DNA of 64,000 nucleotides from assembly GCA_034440575.1 (NCBI GenBank), contig JAOTOL010001232.1, positions 124,001 through 188,000 of the forward strand. Direction: 5' to 3'. Positions 34,781-47,061 of the stretch are shown one piece after another. The DNA comes from Imbricaverruca yamaguchii (taxonomy: Eukaryota; Arthropoda; Thecostraca; Neoverrucidae). Made by a program: the position numbers and the translations under genes. The stretch's first letter is position 1. Every line of letters begins with the position of its first letter. A model generated the notes under the pieces. It worked only from the letters and a program-made list of their open reading frames with translations, was not told the DNA's origin and did not search any database.

Positions 34781-35846
34781 AGGCTCTCGTTGATGTGATC
34801 AGCTCTCGGAAGGCTCTCGTTGATGAGGTCAGCTCTCGGAAGGCTCTCGTTGATGTGATCAGCTCTCGGAAGGCTCTCGTTGATGTGATCAGCTCTCGGA
34901 AGGCTCTCGTTGATGTGATCAGCTCTCGGAAGGCTATCGTTGATGAGGTCAGCTCTCGGAAGGCTCTCGTTGATGAGGTCAGCTCTCGGAAGACTCTCGT
35001 TGATGAGGTCAGCTCTCGGAAGGCTCTCGTTGATGAGGTCAGCTCTCAGCTCTCGTTGATGAGTCAGGCTCTCGTTGATGTGGTCAGCTCTCGGAAGGCT
35101 CTCGTTGATGTGATCAGCTCTCGGAAGGCTCTCGTTGATGAGGTCAGCTCTCGGAAGGCTCTCGTTGATGTGATCAGCTCTCGGAAGGCTCTCGTTGATG
35201 TGATCAGCTCTCGGAAGGCTATCGTTGATGAGGTCAGCTCTCGGAAGGCTATCGTTGATGAGGTCAGCTCTCGGAAGGCTCTCGTTGATGAGGTCAGCTC
35301 TCGGAAGGCTCTCGTTGATGTGGTCAGCTCTCGGAAGGCTCTCGTTGATGAGGTCAGCTCTCGGAAGGCTCTCGTTGATGAGGTCAGCTCTCGGAAGGCT
35401 CTCGTTGATGAGGTCAGCTCTCGGAAGGCTCTCGTTGATGTGTCGAAGGCTCTCGTTGATGAGGTCAGCTCTCGGAAGGCTCTCGTTGATGTGATCAGCT
35501 CTCGGAAGGCTCTCGTTGATGAGGTCAGCTCTCGGAAGGCTCTCGTTGATGTGATCAGCTCTCGGAAGGCTATCGTTGATGAGGTCAGCTCTCGGAAGGC
35601 TCTCGTTGATGTGATCAGCTCTCGGAAGGCTATCGTTGATGAGGTCAGCTCTCGGAAGGCTCTCGTTGATGAGGTCAGCTCTCGGAAGACTATCGTTGAT
35701 GAGGTCAGCTCTCGGAAGGCTATCGTTGATGTGATCAGCTCTCGGAAGACTCTCGTTGATGTGATCAGCTCTTGGAAGGCTCTCGTTGATGTGATCAGCT
35801 CTCGGAAGGCTCTCGTTGATGTGATCAGCTCTCGGAAGGCTCTCGG
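34781..35846. repeat. 30-bp minisatellite, ~35 copies
   Basis: Unit GCTCTCGTTGATGAGGTCAG then CTCTCGGAAG, with two alternating variants (GATGAGGTC and GATGTGATC) plus rare CTATC changes. The 30-bp period keeps frames open on both strands for ~400 codons: ten-residue repeats ESLPRADLIN on minus and SSRKALVDEV on plus. No splice-site or family evidence supports translation. It lies inside the 25-kb Doa intron. Confidence 0.97.
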
Positions 35847-36248
35847 TCAGCCCGGAAGGCTCTCCATCGGCTGCCACCCGCAGATTCAGTCAGTTATCTG
35901 GAAAGCTAACGTTGATACGCCACCCACCCACCTCCGCAGCTTCCATCAGCTGCCACCGAGCTCCCGCAGGTTCAGTTAGTTATCTGGCAGGCTCCCATCC
36001 ATACCCCCTTCCCCAACTTCCATCGTCTGAACAAAGCCCTAGGCGATCTCACCATCAGCATCACGTCGGAAGGAAACATGATACGCTAATCGCGTCCAGC
36101 CTCATGTATCTCAGTCGCAATCGATCAGGTTGAATGCGGATACCGATACCGGCTATCCCTGCCAAGCGTATAGATTATTCGGACTATCCTCTTCTCCGTT
36201 TGTGGACTACCACTGCCAATAGTGTGTTTATGAGATATTACTGATGTG
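35847..36248. other. Intron spacer
   Basis: About 400 bp. It has a few phrases such as CGGCTGCCACCCGCAG repeated once in altered form (near 35868 and 35945), otherwise nothing. Confidence 0.5.
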
Positions 36249-36800
36249 GCTCCCTCGTGACGGCAGACTACCGCCGCCGGTATGGCGTCGGTACGACAGA
36301 CTATCGGTGTGTTTCCCGGACCGCCGCCGGTATGGCGTCGGTACGGAGACTATCGGTGTGTTTCCTCGTGACGGCAGACTACCGCCGCCAGTATGGCGTC
36401 GGTACGAGAGACTATCGGTGTGTTTCCCTCGTGACGGCAGACTACCGCCGCCGGTATGGCGTCGGTACGAGAGACTATCGGTGTGTTTCCCTCGTGACGG
36501 CAGACTACCGCCGCCGGTATGGCGTCGGTACGAGAGACTATCGGTGTGTTTCCCTCGTGACGGCAGACTACCGCCGCCGGTATGGCGTCGGTACGACAGA
36601 CTATCGGTGTGTTTCCCTCGTGACGGCAGACTACCGCCGCCGGTATGGCGTCGGTACGAGAGACTATCGGTGTGTTTCCCTCGTGACAGCAGACTACCGC
36701 CGCCGGTATGGCGTCGGTACGAGAGACTATCGGTGAGAGACTATCGGTGTGTTTCCCTCGTGACGGCAGACTACCGCCGCCGGTATGGCGTCGGTGCCGA
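36249..36800. repeat. 63-bp minisatellite, ~9 copies
   Basis: Unit CTCGTGACGGCAGACTACCG, CCGCCGGTATGGCGTCGGTA, CGAGAGACTATCGGTGTGTT. Two early copies have deletions. Each unit contains the inverted pair CCGCCGCCGG. The period is divisible by 3, so open frames are artefacts. Confidence 0.97.
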
Positions 36801-38237
36801 TTTGACTTGATTTGACCATCTTCTAATATATGCTGTACTTTTCCACAGTAAAAAATTGCGACGGTCAAGTTTCAGGAAGTTGGCAAATACCTTTATCTCT
36901 CAACTTCTTTCGCTCGGAATTTTGATTCTTTCTTATACTAACATGCAATCAAGCTCCTTCGACATTACTGTATTAAGGCCGCTCAAAAAGTAACATGGGA
37001 TAGCGTCTCGTTCTCGAATTGCAATGTGTGGCCGTAGCTTATTCTCCTGATCTATTTTGCTTCTGTCGGTGCCAGCGGTGAATCGCCGTTTCCATTTGTG
37101 TGCCAACGCGTGACTCTGCAACGCGTATCAATGCATAACAAACATCAATACCAATGATACATAGATGTATATATGAACGACGCAAATAACCCATGCCGCT
37201 GGCTTACCTACCAGAGCAGAACAGACTCAGAGATATTTTACGACGTGTAGCGCGGTGGCCCACGGAACAACTTCGATTCGTGAAATTTATTAGCTTGTTG
37301 GATCCATTTGCTTGGATTACAGTGGTCCAGATTCTCATGAGGGAACTTGGGTTTTGTTGGTGAGATGAAGCCAGCATTTGTTAGACTAGTTTGTCAGCAT
37401 TGGAATCTGGAATGTTATAGCCGCATTGACATCGACGGCGCCGCCGACGCCATCCAGCGGCGGCGACGCATAGCTTTACGTTCGAGCTCTGTCGCCAGGG
37501 CGTCGATACCGACGACTCGTCGCCTGGGGAAAATACCACCGTATAAAGAGGCCATCTTGCACATGCGGGTAATGTAATCACACCATTTTCTGTGTAAAAG
37601 AGCATCAAGGAATGAGGAAAATGATTACACTTGACACTTACAGCATGCTTCAGCAGAAATTTACTATCCTGTCAGGAGATAACTCCCGGCGTGTGTGTGA
37701 GTGCATCAGCCAAGTAAAACAAGAAGTGCATGTATTTTGTAAGGAACTTTTGCAAATCCTTTGCCTAGTCGGGTAAGGGATTTGCAGATCAAGAACATCA
37801 ACAATATCTAAGTGCTTAATGCGACAAGTTTTATTTTGTGAACTATCTCTTGGGGAATTTAGGTTTGGCCCTACATTGGCTTTCCCCGTTGTTCTCAGCA
37901 TCTTTCAATGCAATGGATAGAGAGGCTTGAGTATACGGGTGAATACACCTACAGTGGAATACGTGACATGCATCGATTTGATGAAGCATTATCCTAAAGA
38001 AGTTTATACATCAGGTGCCATTTCGCTTCAGCCGTTCATGCACAGTCGCTTGGTGTTACTGAGCATGCTGCCGACTCGTAAAATAGTAGCGCGTTAAATA
38101 TCGCCTACAAAAAGTAAACCTAAAAATGTTGATGTCCAAAAACATGGAATGACAACTTGAATAATGGACCGTAAAATAGCAACTACTAAAGATGCAGAAA
38201 TATTGTCAACCAACGATTAAGCCAAACCTCTCTACAG
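36801..38237. other. Intron, one weak coding-like patch
   Basis: At 37420-37575 both strands are open and GC-rich within AT-rich flanks (minus frame with MASLYGGIFPRRRVVGIDAL). I cannot assign it; it may be a transposon scrap. Nothing else was recognised. Confidence 0.4.
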
Positions 38238-38505
38238 ATATACGCCGAGACAGATACAGAGACAAAGAGAGATAGAGACAGCTGATTATTTGGGTTTAAG
38301 GGCAAATAATGAGCTGTCTCTGTATCTGTTGCTATCTCTGTCTCTGTCTCTGCCTTTTTCTCTGGTCGAGAGAGACAGAGACGGATACAGAGACAGAGAC
38401 GGGGGAAAAGACAGAGACATAGACATAGACAGAGACAGAGACAGAGAAGAAGCACAAACACACGGGCACGGATACGAACACTAACACTAACACTAACACT
38501 AACAC
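38238..38505. repeat. GAGACA-rich region with small hairpin
   Basis: Imperfect GAGACA and TCTCTG repeats of opposite sense flank a hairpin. Arms 38275-38292 and 38303-38320 pair at 17 of 18 positions around a 10-bp loop. Confidence 0.85.
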
Positions 38506-38797
<292 letters not shown>

Positions 38798-39410
38798 GAA
38801 CAAATAGACAGAGGGTCAGATGTTACAATAATGCCAGATGAGGACGCTTAATTAAATGGTCCTATGTTGACTGCCTGCCTCGACCTCAAGCCAGATTTCA
38901 GACCGCGTGGTGTGAGTTCCTTGTACTTGTGTCGACTGCGTGGTGGGAGTTTTTGCAGATAAAGGTGTATACTACACGCAAGTCGCGGGCTGGCGTCGCA
39001 GGGCTGACGATTCAGATATGGTGTCGCAGGCCGAGCTGGCGTCTGCATAAACCAAACAGAGGTGTCCATTTCGGTGGGAAGTCGGGGGCCTACTTTATCC
39101 GGACGAAATTTGAGGGGACGGTTCCCAGATGATATAAAGTTGGGATGAGGTGGGGGACGCCCCCCCTAACCGCTAGAGTGTGGAGCCGCTGTCCACAGGT
39201 TGCACCTGTACCCCCAAAGGTAGCGATAAGTGAGTCTATACAAAAGGTGCCCTCAGTAATATTTCACGCGCCTCCAAACCGAATTGTCTACGCCTGCTGT
39301 TCTCTAAAAAGTTAGTATTCCACGAATGAATACTAACTTGAATGAAGCGTGGAGAGACTTTATTTTTTTTCCGAAATACGATAGCAATTTCCCCGAGTTT
39401 GATACACATA
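38798..39410. other. Intron, nothing recognised
   Basis: Mixed sequence including a C-run at 39160. No array or coding feature. Confidence 0.45.
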
Positions 39411-39602
39411 TAGGGGCGGGAATGACCGAGTGATTTAAAGTGTTGGGCTCTGGGTACCAAAGGTCCCGGGTTCGACACTCGCACCACTCGAGACATTTCC
39501 CAATCCTTCGGCCCGCCGGGGAATCAGTGTGGGCGACGCCATTAGCCGTGGATGTGCGAAAAGCGCGTCGTAAATCACCCAATAAACAAACAAAACAATT
39601 TG
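39411..39602 (+). mobile_element. tRNA(Ser/Leu)-derived SINE
   Basis: The head (39411-39485) has an A-box-like GACCGAGTGATTTAAAG and a B box CGGGTTCGACACTCG, as in Ser/Leu-type tRNA genes. The unrelated body (TTCGGCCCGCCGGGG, AAAAGCGCGTCGTAAATCAC) ends in a CCAATAAACAAACAAAAC tail. This head-body-tail layout is that of a SINE transcribed by RNA polymerase III (established knowledge). The head departs from a functional tRNA. Confidence 0.8.
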
Positions 39603-40881
39603 ATAGACATTGAAATATCCGCATTGTTTCAACGATACCTCCGAGATATTGTGCCTGGACCAGGGAGGCGCCAGAGCCCTCGGCCCTGGCGTTGCGTGGA
39701 TCACCGGGTGTCTGTGAATGCTATGGCTCTGACGTCACGCATATGATCTGCGGCAGCTACCAGCCACGCTGTGCCTCCACCTGCCCCACACTCTGCCTGG
39801 CAGAACAGCGGCTGTGACGGAAAACGAGCCGGCCACGTGGCTTTCAAGATGCTCAACATGGACCCACCCGCACATACGAAGGTAACACGTGATGGAAATC
39901 TGCGCGCGATGCACAAAGAAAAAGCCACCTCTCGACGTTCTTTTGCCACTAGAATAGCCGACTGGCGTAATATGGTGGTTGGTGCTATTTGCAGGACATG
40001 GGAGGTACGTTTGTTGTTTATTCCATACAGGATGAATGGGAAGTCAATACGAATCGTTGAAATGTTGTCTTCGATTACGTGAAGAAAATGCGTGATACCG
40101 TCCTTAAAAATTGCGTTGATTGTATGCTCATTTTTTCCATAGCTCTCCCATTTCCACAGAAGTTCAAGGGTGGATCCAGACATATTCATGGGGGTTCACC
40201 TTGAGAGACACCACTGAGAAAGTCTCGGAGGGATGACTTCTACGGGAAAATTCCTTGAGCGGGGTCACGGTATACGGTGGAGGTGGGGTGGGGTGCACTT
40301 GAGTGTACTAAAGTGGTGCCTTTTCTTCTGAAGGGCTCGCCGAAATAACTGTTGAGCGAGAAGTGGCTGGCCTGCAAATTATGAGTAATGCGTTTGAGAA
40401 ATACATTAGACAAAGAATATAGTCTCGCTACTACGTCCGTGAATCTAGCAACAGCCGCAGCAAACGGCTCCAGCAACACGCACCGACTGTGACAAATGTC
40501 ATGCAATGGGGTAAAATTACATAGCTATACATTCCACTGTGTCTTGTTTCCAATAATACATATAGGATGGCCTGTAAAGTTCACCAGAAAAGCATAAAAA
40601 TTGCAACAGCCACCGCAGATGCCACCAGTGGATGGCCCAGAACGTCTTCTGTCGTCATCTGCCGCAGCAGCTACTAACTTCACGTCTGCTGGTGACCTCT
40701 AGATCAACTTATTGGGAAAAACAGTCACAGATCCATGCATTAATCTACCACATCATATCAACTTAGTTAATACCATTGCTTGTTGCTGAGCTCCAGTAAC
40801 AAGCAAACAAGCAAAGTGAGAAACAACGTCTGCTGTGGCTGTTACTGAATTAAAGGACATCTCGCTGTCCTGCATTGTCAC
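39603..40881. other. Intron, nothing recognised
   Basis: Mixed sequence. Open frames at 39701-40189 (minus) and 39771-40082 (plus) overlap each other and resemble nothing known to me. Confidence 0.45.
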
Positions 40882-41547
40882 TATCAGTTCAGAGTCATGC
40901 CACTATCAGTCACTATCAGTCACTATCATGTCAATATCAGTCACTATCATGTCACTATCATGTCACTATCATGTCACTATCATGTCACTATCATGTCACT
41001 ATCATGTCACTATCAGTCACTATCAGTCACTATCAGTCACTATCATGTCACTATCATGTCACTATCATGTCACTATCATGTCACTATCATGTCACTATCA
41101 TGTCACTATCAGTCACTATCAGTCACTATCAGTCACTATCATGTCACTATAATGTCACTATCATGCCACTATCATGTCACTATCATGTCACTATCATGTC
41201 ACTATCATGTCACTATCATGTCACTATCATGTCACTATCATGTCAATATCAGTCACTATCATGTCACTATCATGTCACTATCATGTCAATATCATGTCAA
41301 TATCATGTCACTATCATGTCACTATCATGTCACTATCATGTCACTATCATGTCACTATCATGTCACTATCATGCCACTATCATGTCACTATCATGTCACT
41401 ATCATGTCACTATCATGTCACTATCATCTCAATATCATGTCACTATCATGTCACTATCATGTCACTATCATGTCACTATCATGTCAATATCATGTCACTA
41501 TCATGTCACTATCATGTCACTATCATGTCACTATCATGTCACTATCA
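40882..41547. repeat. 11-bp minisatellite, ~60 copies
   Basis: Unit ATGTCACTATC repeated in uninterrupted fashion, with AGTCACTATC and ATGTCAATATC variants clustered in groups. Three open plus-strand frames over it are artefacts of the short period. Confidence 0.98.
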
Positions 41548-41747
41548 GTATTACTGGCAGACGACAGTCGCTGAACACTGTTAATGCATCTTCAAGTGCA
41601 CACCGCTTGTATATGTCGATTTTAAAAAGAACAGTGAGCTGCTGCACAGCTTGTGCAATGCACGTATGCGATTTGTGACACAGTTTTTTCTCGAATAAAT
41701 GTAAACTAAAGAGATCAACTTGCAAACACCTGGTTGCACGACGGCAA

Positions 41748-42236
41748 CTGGTATGTACGGCAGCGGGTGGAATGTGCGACAGCAGCTGGTATGCGGGACG
41801 ACAGCTGAGTGGCAGACGATAGCAGCTGGCATGTAAGACGACAGCTGAGTGGCAGACGACAGCAGGCGGTATGTAAGACGACAGCTGAGTGGCAGACGAC
41901 AGCAGCTGGTATGTAAGACGACAGCTGAGTGGCAGACGACAGCAGGCGGTGTGTAAGACGACAGCTGAGTGGCAGACGACAGCAGCTGGTATGCAAGACG
42001 ACAGCTGTAGAGAAGTGGCAGACGACAGCAGCTGGTATGCGAGACGACAGCTGACTGGCAGACGACAGCAGCTGGCATGTAAGACGACAGCTGAGTGGCA
42101 GACGACAGCAGGCGGTATGTAAGACGACAGCTGAGTGGCAGACGACGGCAGGCGGTATGTAAGACAACAGCTGAGTGGCAGACGACAGCAGCTGGTATGC
42201 AAGACGACAGCTGAATGGCAGACGACAGCAGCTGAG
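41748..42236. repeat. 40-bp minisatellite, ~12 copies
   Basis: Unit GGTATGTAAGACGACAGCTG then AGTGGCAGACGACAGCAGCT. Sub-variants alternate CAGCAGCTGGTATG and CAGCAGGCGGTATG. The spacer after the 11-bp array ends in the same ACTGTTAATGC phrase that also follows this array (41576 and 42238). Confidence 0.95.
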
Positions 42237-42593
42237 CACTGTTAATGCGTCTTCAAGTCGCGCATACCTCGCCACGGCGTCCATGGTTGTTTCCCAACGG
42301 CCCCAACGGCCCCAACGGCCCAGGTGCCAATATGGCGCGGGCGGGCCGTGACACCCCCTCCCAGCACATATGATTCCGAGGAGATGCGACATACAGGCGG
42401 ACTTCTTGACGGTGGCGACCGCGTGCTGCTCCGGTATCCCTTGTGACATGCGCCGTTATCCTAGAGGGAAGGAATGCTACCACGTGTGCTCCTCCGTCGA
42501 CGACACAGTAATACGATGAGCTCATCACACGGGCGCCAGCCAGACGAGGCCAGACTTACAGTGGCGAGACCACAGCGTGAGGCAGGGCATGCA
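42237..42593. other. Intron spacer
   Basis: Holds GGCCCCAACGGCCCCAACGG (three short units near 42298) and otherwise nothing recognisable. Confidence 0.5.
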
Positions 42594-44013
42594 CCGCGGT
42601 CGGGGGATGCCGTGGTCCGGGGATGCCGTGGTCCGGGGACGCCGTGGTCCGAGGATGCCGTGGTCCGGGGATGCCGTGGTCCGGGGATGCCGTGGTCCGA
42701 GGATGCCGTGGTCCGAGGATGCCGTGGCGTGTGGCCGAGCATGTGCCGCGGCCAGGGGACACTGTGGCTGGGAGATACTGTGGCCGGGGGATACTGTGGC
42801 CGGGGGATACTGTGGTCGGGGGATGCTGTGACCGGGGGATCTGTGGTCGAGGGACACTGTAGTCGGGGGACACTGGTCCGGGGATGCTGTGGCCGGGGGA
42901 TACTGTAGTCGGGGGATGCTGTGGCCGGGGCATCTATGGTCGGGGGATACTGTGGTCGGGGGATACTGTGGTCGGGGGATACTGTGGCGTGTGGCCGGGG
43001 ATACTGTGGTCGGGGAAACTGTGGCCGGGGAAACTGTGGCCGGGGGATACTTTGATTGGGGGATACTGTGGTCGGGGGATACTGTAGTCGGGGGATACTG
43101 TGGTCAGGGGATATTGTGGTCGGGGATACTGTGGTCGGGGGATGCTGTGGCCGGGGGATCTGTGGTCGGGGGATACTGTGGTCGGGGGATGCTGTGGCCG
43201 GGGATACTGTGGCCGGGGAAACTGTGGCCGTGGGATACTTTGGTTGGGGGATACTGTGGTCGGGGGATACTGTAGTCGTCGGGGACACTGGTCGGGGATG
43301 CTATGGCCGGGGGATCTGTGGTCGGGGGATACTGTGGTCGGGGGATGCTGTGGCCGGGGGATCTGTGGTCGGGGGATACTGTGGTCGGGGGATGCTGTGA
43401 CCGGGGGATCTGTGGTCCGGGGGATACTGTGGTCGGGGGATGCTGTGGCCGGGGGATCTGTGGTCCGGGGATACTGTGCGTCGGGGGATGCTGTGCCGTG
43501 GGGGGATGCTGTGGTCGGGGGACACTGGTCGGAGGATGATGTGGCCGGGGGACCTGTGGTCGGGGGACACTGTGGTCGGGGGACACTGGTCGGGGGATGC
43601 TGTGACCGGGGGATCTGTGGTCGGGGGATACTGTGGTCAGGGGATGCTGTGACCGTGGGATGCTGTGACCGGGGGATCTGTGGTCGGGGGATACTGTGGT
43701 CAGGGTATGCTGTGACCGTGGGATGCTGTGGCCGGGGGATCTGTGGTCGGGGGATACTGTGGTCAGGGGATCTGTGGTCGGGGGATGCTGTGACCGGGGA
43801 TGCTGTGACCGTGGGATGCTGTGACCGTGGGATGCTGTGGCCGGGGGATCTGTGGTCGGGGGATACTGTGGTCAGGGGATGCTGTGACCGTGGGATGCTG
43901 TGACCGTGGGATGCTGTGGGCGGGGGATCTGTGGTCGGGGGATACTGTGGTCAGGGGATGCTGTGACCGTGGGATGCTGTGGTCGGGGGATCTGTGGTCG
44001 GGGGATGCTGTGG
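42594..44013. repeat. 16-bp G-rich minisatellite, ~85 copies (1.4 kb)
   Basis: Unit GGTCGGGGGATACTGT and relatives (GGCCGGGGGATGCTGT, GACCGTGGGATGCTGT). The array starts with a GGTCCGGGGATGCCGT subtype, has one interruption near 42727-42765 (GGCGTGTGGCCGAGCATG, echoed at 42988 and 44010), then drifts through subtypes. It is the longest array in the window. Almost every unit has a run of 4-5 G on the plus strand. Confidence 0.97.
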
Positions 44014-45371
44014 CGTTTGGCCTGGCATGCGTGATGTCGCCGTCCCTTGCCTGGGGGCGTGGCGTCCGCTCTGAGCGTAACGCCGCCGTCAATCGCCTGG
44101 GGGCGTGGCGTATTTCCAGAGAACGGCCGCACCGTCCTGAGTTGGTTTAACGTACGGACGTACAATTGACCCTCAGCCAATGCCATTGCACTGAACATTA
44201 GGGATTTTTTTCTAGGTTCGTAACGCAACGATGGAAGTCCATGCACGACAAACACGGACATGCGTGCAGGTGGACATATATATTAAAAAATATATATATA
44301 TATATCCATCCCGGCCACACGCCATATCCAACAGCGTCACGGGCAGTGTCGTGGCGTTCTGATCGTGACCGTCAATTATCTGAGAGCCAAATGCAATGTC
44401 ACTGATTATTCTGAGTCGGATCGAACAGACAATCTCTGGTATATCACCGTCGATGACCTGGAGCAGCCATTGTACCTTGGGGTTCCACAGGTATTTTTTT
44501 AACGTTGAATTAAAATTAAACAACTATTTTTACATTAGCCATGTGCCAACAGTGTGCAGTTGTCGGACGTTGATCATCATTACTTAGACCATACATAATT
44601 AGTAGTATGGGAGCTTGGGGTTCTTGGGATGCTGTCTGCCCAGAAATTTTAAATCCGGAGGTCTGATTGTGTTCGCTGTTATCGCAATATTTGCTAAGGA
44701 GCGTGTTTAAGCTAAAACTGTGCAGGCCAAAAAAGGGTAATGTGCCAATGTTGACAAAACCACAGATGTTAAATCAACTCCCTTGACCAATCCCTGTATC
44801 ATCCCTCGAAATGCATAGTAAGCACCCGCTCTCTGTGTCGTTCCGTTTTCCGGTTATTCTGCAAACAAAACTGGCGGAAGACTGGCGAAGACGATCCGCC
44901 AGATCATGTACCCCTCGACACAGCGCGGGTTAAACCGCCAAGCAACGCGGGTTAAACCGCCAAGCAATGGTGTCAGTGGGAGTGATGGAAGGGTGTCACT
45001 AGGAATGAGGTGAAGCCCAAGTGAGCTTGCATCCGTATATACCCCAAACAAGTTAATCTGACCGACCCCGCCAGGCCCTATTTCCACGTTTTTAAAAGCA
45101 CAACCCTATTACGGGAGGGGCCAGTGTCGCGCCTACCGTCCCCCGCTGTAGCTTTTGTGGGTGAATTCTGAACGCTGGAAGCGATGATCCTGAAACGTGG
45201 CAAGTGTTCCTAACTCTCTTTTTTACATAGGGCGCAGCTAAAAACTTTATACTTTGTCATGGATGTCCCCAGGAGCTAGTTTTCGAAGGCAGGTTCGGAA
45301 AATTTTCTCATTTTGTTCTGCCGTAACTTGTTTCGAATTTACCGCTTGTAACTTGGAAAGTACTCAAGTAT
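44014..45371. other. Intron, small duplications only
   Basis: Includes GCGGGTTAAACCGCCAAGCA twice in tandem (44926-44967) and a short TA run near 44285. Nothing else was recognised. Confidence 0.5.
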
Positions 45372-45648
45372 CAATGGTTTCTCAGTATCACTAATTGTAT
45401 GAACTTAGGTAGTAAACCTTTTACTCCAAGTATTATCTACTCTGGATGTCCTTCTGATAAGCATAGGTGTTGCAGCATCAAAAGCCGACTGGCGAATAGT
45501 CTCGGCATTGGCTGCTGAGACTATTCGTCAGACGGCTTGAGAAGCTGCAAAACCTATGCTTATCAGAGGGACATCCAGAGTAGATAACACTTGGAGTGAA
45601 AGGTTTACTACCCAAGTTCATATAAGTATTGATATTGAGGAACCATTG
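45372..45648. repeat. 277-bp near-perfect hairpin (foldback element)
   Basis: Two ~135-bp arms in inverted orientation with only a few bases between them. The outer ends are CAATGGTT and AACCATTG. The innermost pair is CGAATAGTCTCGGCA against TGCTGAGACTATTCG. Landmark pairs include GATAAGCATAGGT with ACCTATGCTTATC and GGATGTCC with GGACATCC. About 90% of positions pair by eye. No coding frame. It fits a foldback or MITE-type element, or a recent inverted duplication. No clear target-site duplication was seen. Confidence 0.9.
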
Positions 45649-46516
45649 AGTTGCATGGGTAATTATGGGAGATTTGAGAACGTCATAGGTTGATAATATA
45701 TAGACAAATATGGGCATATTTGACATAGATTATGGATACTTTTGACAGCATATCTCAGCCAAGAATTGCTCCATGATTTTTTTTAGGACAAAGGAAGACA
45801 CTTAATTGCCTTCGTTCTGATTTCTTAAAATTACCGGGGAACTGTAGAGCACCTATTATAGGACTATTGAGCAGAGTATCTGACTTATTAGCAGGTTTGT
45901 TCTTGCCAGGAGCAGATGCAGAGCGGTAGAGATAGATGGCTGTGTCTGCCTTGCGGGTGCATAGTTATTGAGATTCAAGTTCTTTACTCCCACATAAGCA
46001 TAAGATCGACATTCGGTAGACGTTTTGCGAGCTATGAACTTCACAAATTCTGAGATCCTTCACATGATTTTCACAGATCCTACGTGCTCTTAGTCCTTGG
46101 CTTCGGCAGCTGACTGCGGCTGCTTTCCCAGAAAGTATGCAGACTGACCGCACGGCGATGGCCCACGGAACTCTCTGCTAGTCCCACCCGTTTCAGACAT
46201 CTCTATTTTTCCTAATTATTTGTTTCCGAAGACCGAAGACTGAGGCCGTCTAGCTCAGCCCATTCCTGCTCATTACACAGAGTTGCGGTGCGTGTCTGAG
46301 TGATCAAATGGGGTTCGGCATAGCTCTACCTTCGAAAGGAGGTATGCCGAAGTCAAAATATGGGTCAAATCCTCACGGCGTTAGGGCTATTCTTGGTAGA
46401 TACGCCGCCAGCAGGAATCCAACAAGCATTCCTTGCATGGCAATATGCCTGAGAAGCAATCATCTTGAATCTTTTTCCCGCTGACGTGGCTCAAACGAAG
46501 GACCGGCCGAACCCAC
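45649..46516. other. Intron downstream of RS exon, nothing recognised
   Basis: This is the start of the 25.2-kb intron after the RS-like exon (donor GTGGGT at 46511-46516). Mixed sequence. Confidence 0.5.
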
Positions 46517-46670
46517 CTGGCTATCGTAGCTGTCGCCCTTGGCGCGACGGTTGAGCTTGTGTCGGTGTCGACGCGTCGTCGACGATGGGCTCGAGGAGTG
46601 CCGGCGTCGGCCGGAGCGGAGAGCGTGACTTCGCTCACCCCCTCCGTCGTAGCGGTCGTAGCGTTCAGAG
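46517..46670 (-). CDS. Doa: Doa/CLK RS-like N-terminal exon
   Basis: A 154-bp exon: one base completing a split codon, then 51 codons. It reads SERYDRYDGGGERSHALRSG then RRRHSSSPSSTTRRHRHKLN then RRAKGDSYDSQ. The ERYDRYD start, the Arg/His/Ser-rich middle and the RRAK just before the acidic linker match the arrangement of CLK-family N-termini (family knowledge). This region mediates SR-protein contact and nuclear speckle targeting in relatives. The acceptor is tacttctgtccgccag; the donor is GTGGGT in phase 0, so it joins in frame to NSHEPSVEDD at 21284. Its phase-2 start means a further upstream exon must exist. The wider open frame at 46460-46957 is intron read-through. Confidence 0.82.
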
Positions 46671-47061
46671 CTGGCGGACAGAAGTAGTGATATCAGCCGT
46701 AGTCGGCGTAACTTCTCCAACAAGTGCATGTTGTGCCAGCTGGACGTGGCACAATGGCCGGCCGGTGGAGGTGGGGGGACGGCACGACACCGCTGCGCCG
46801 TCGCCACCATGTAGCACGTGCCTCTGGTGCTCACAGCCAGACCCGACCACCCCATCAACTCGACGACGCACACGTGTCGACGCAAGTGAGCCCAGTTTGC
46901 AGTCAGGTGGTGGTCAGACCTCGCCGGCGCACTGGCCGACACAAGTAGCCGACACACATCTGGCGGACATGAACGCCAGGCACGCTCGGCACAACCATCC
47001 TCCAGCCTCTAGCCACTTCACAACGCCCGGAAACGTCTCCAAGCTCATTCTTGGTTGGGTG
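46671..47061. other. GC-rich intron upstream of RS exon
   Basis: GC-rich for ~330 bp, with open frames on both strands that lack family resemblance. No upstream exon was recognised. Confidence 0.5.

Noticed and set aside
34678..35979. ~400-codon open frames on both strands
   Set aside because: They are produced by a 30-bp tandem repeat; both strands are equally open and nothing outside the repeat is coding-like.
40835..41678. Ser/His/Tyr-repeat protein of up to 267 codons
   Set aside because: It is the 11-bp repeat ATGTCACTATC read in three frames.
42461..44092. Pro/Ser-rich or Gly/Trp-rich proteins
   Set aside because: They are translations of the 16-bp G-rich array and are open in most frames because stops are absent from the unit.
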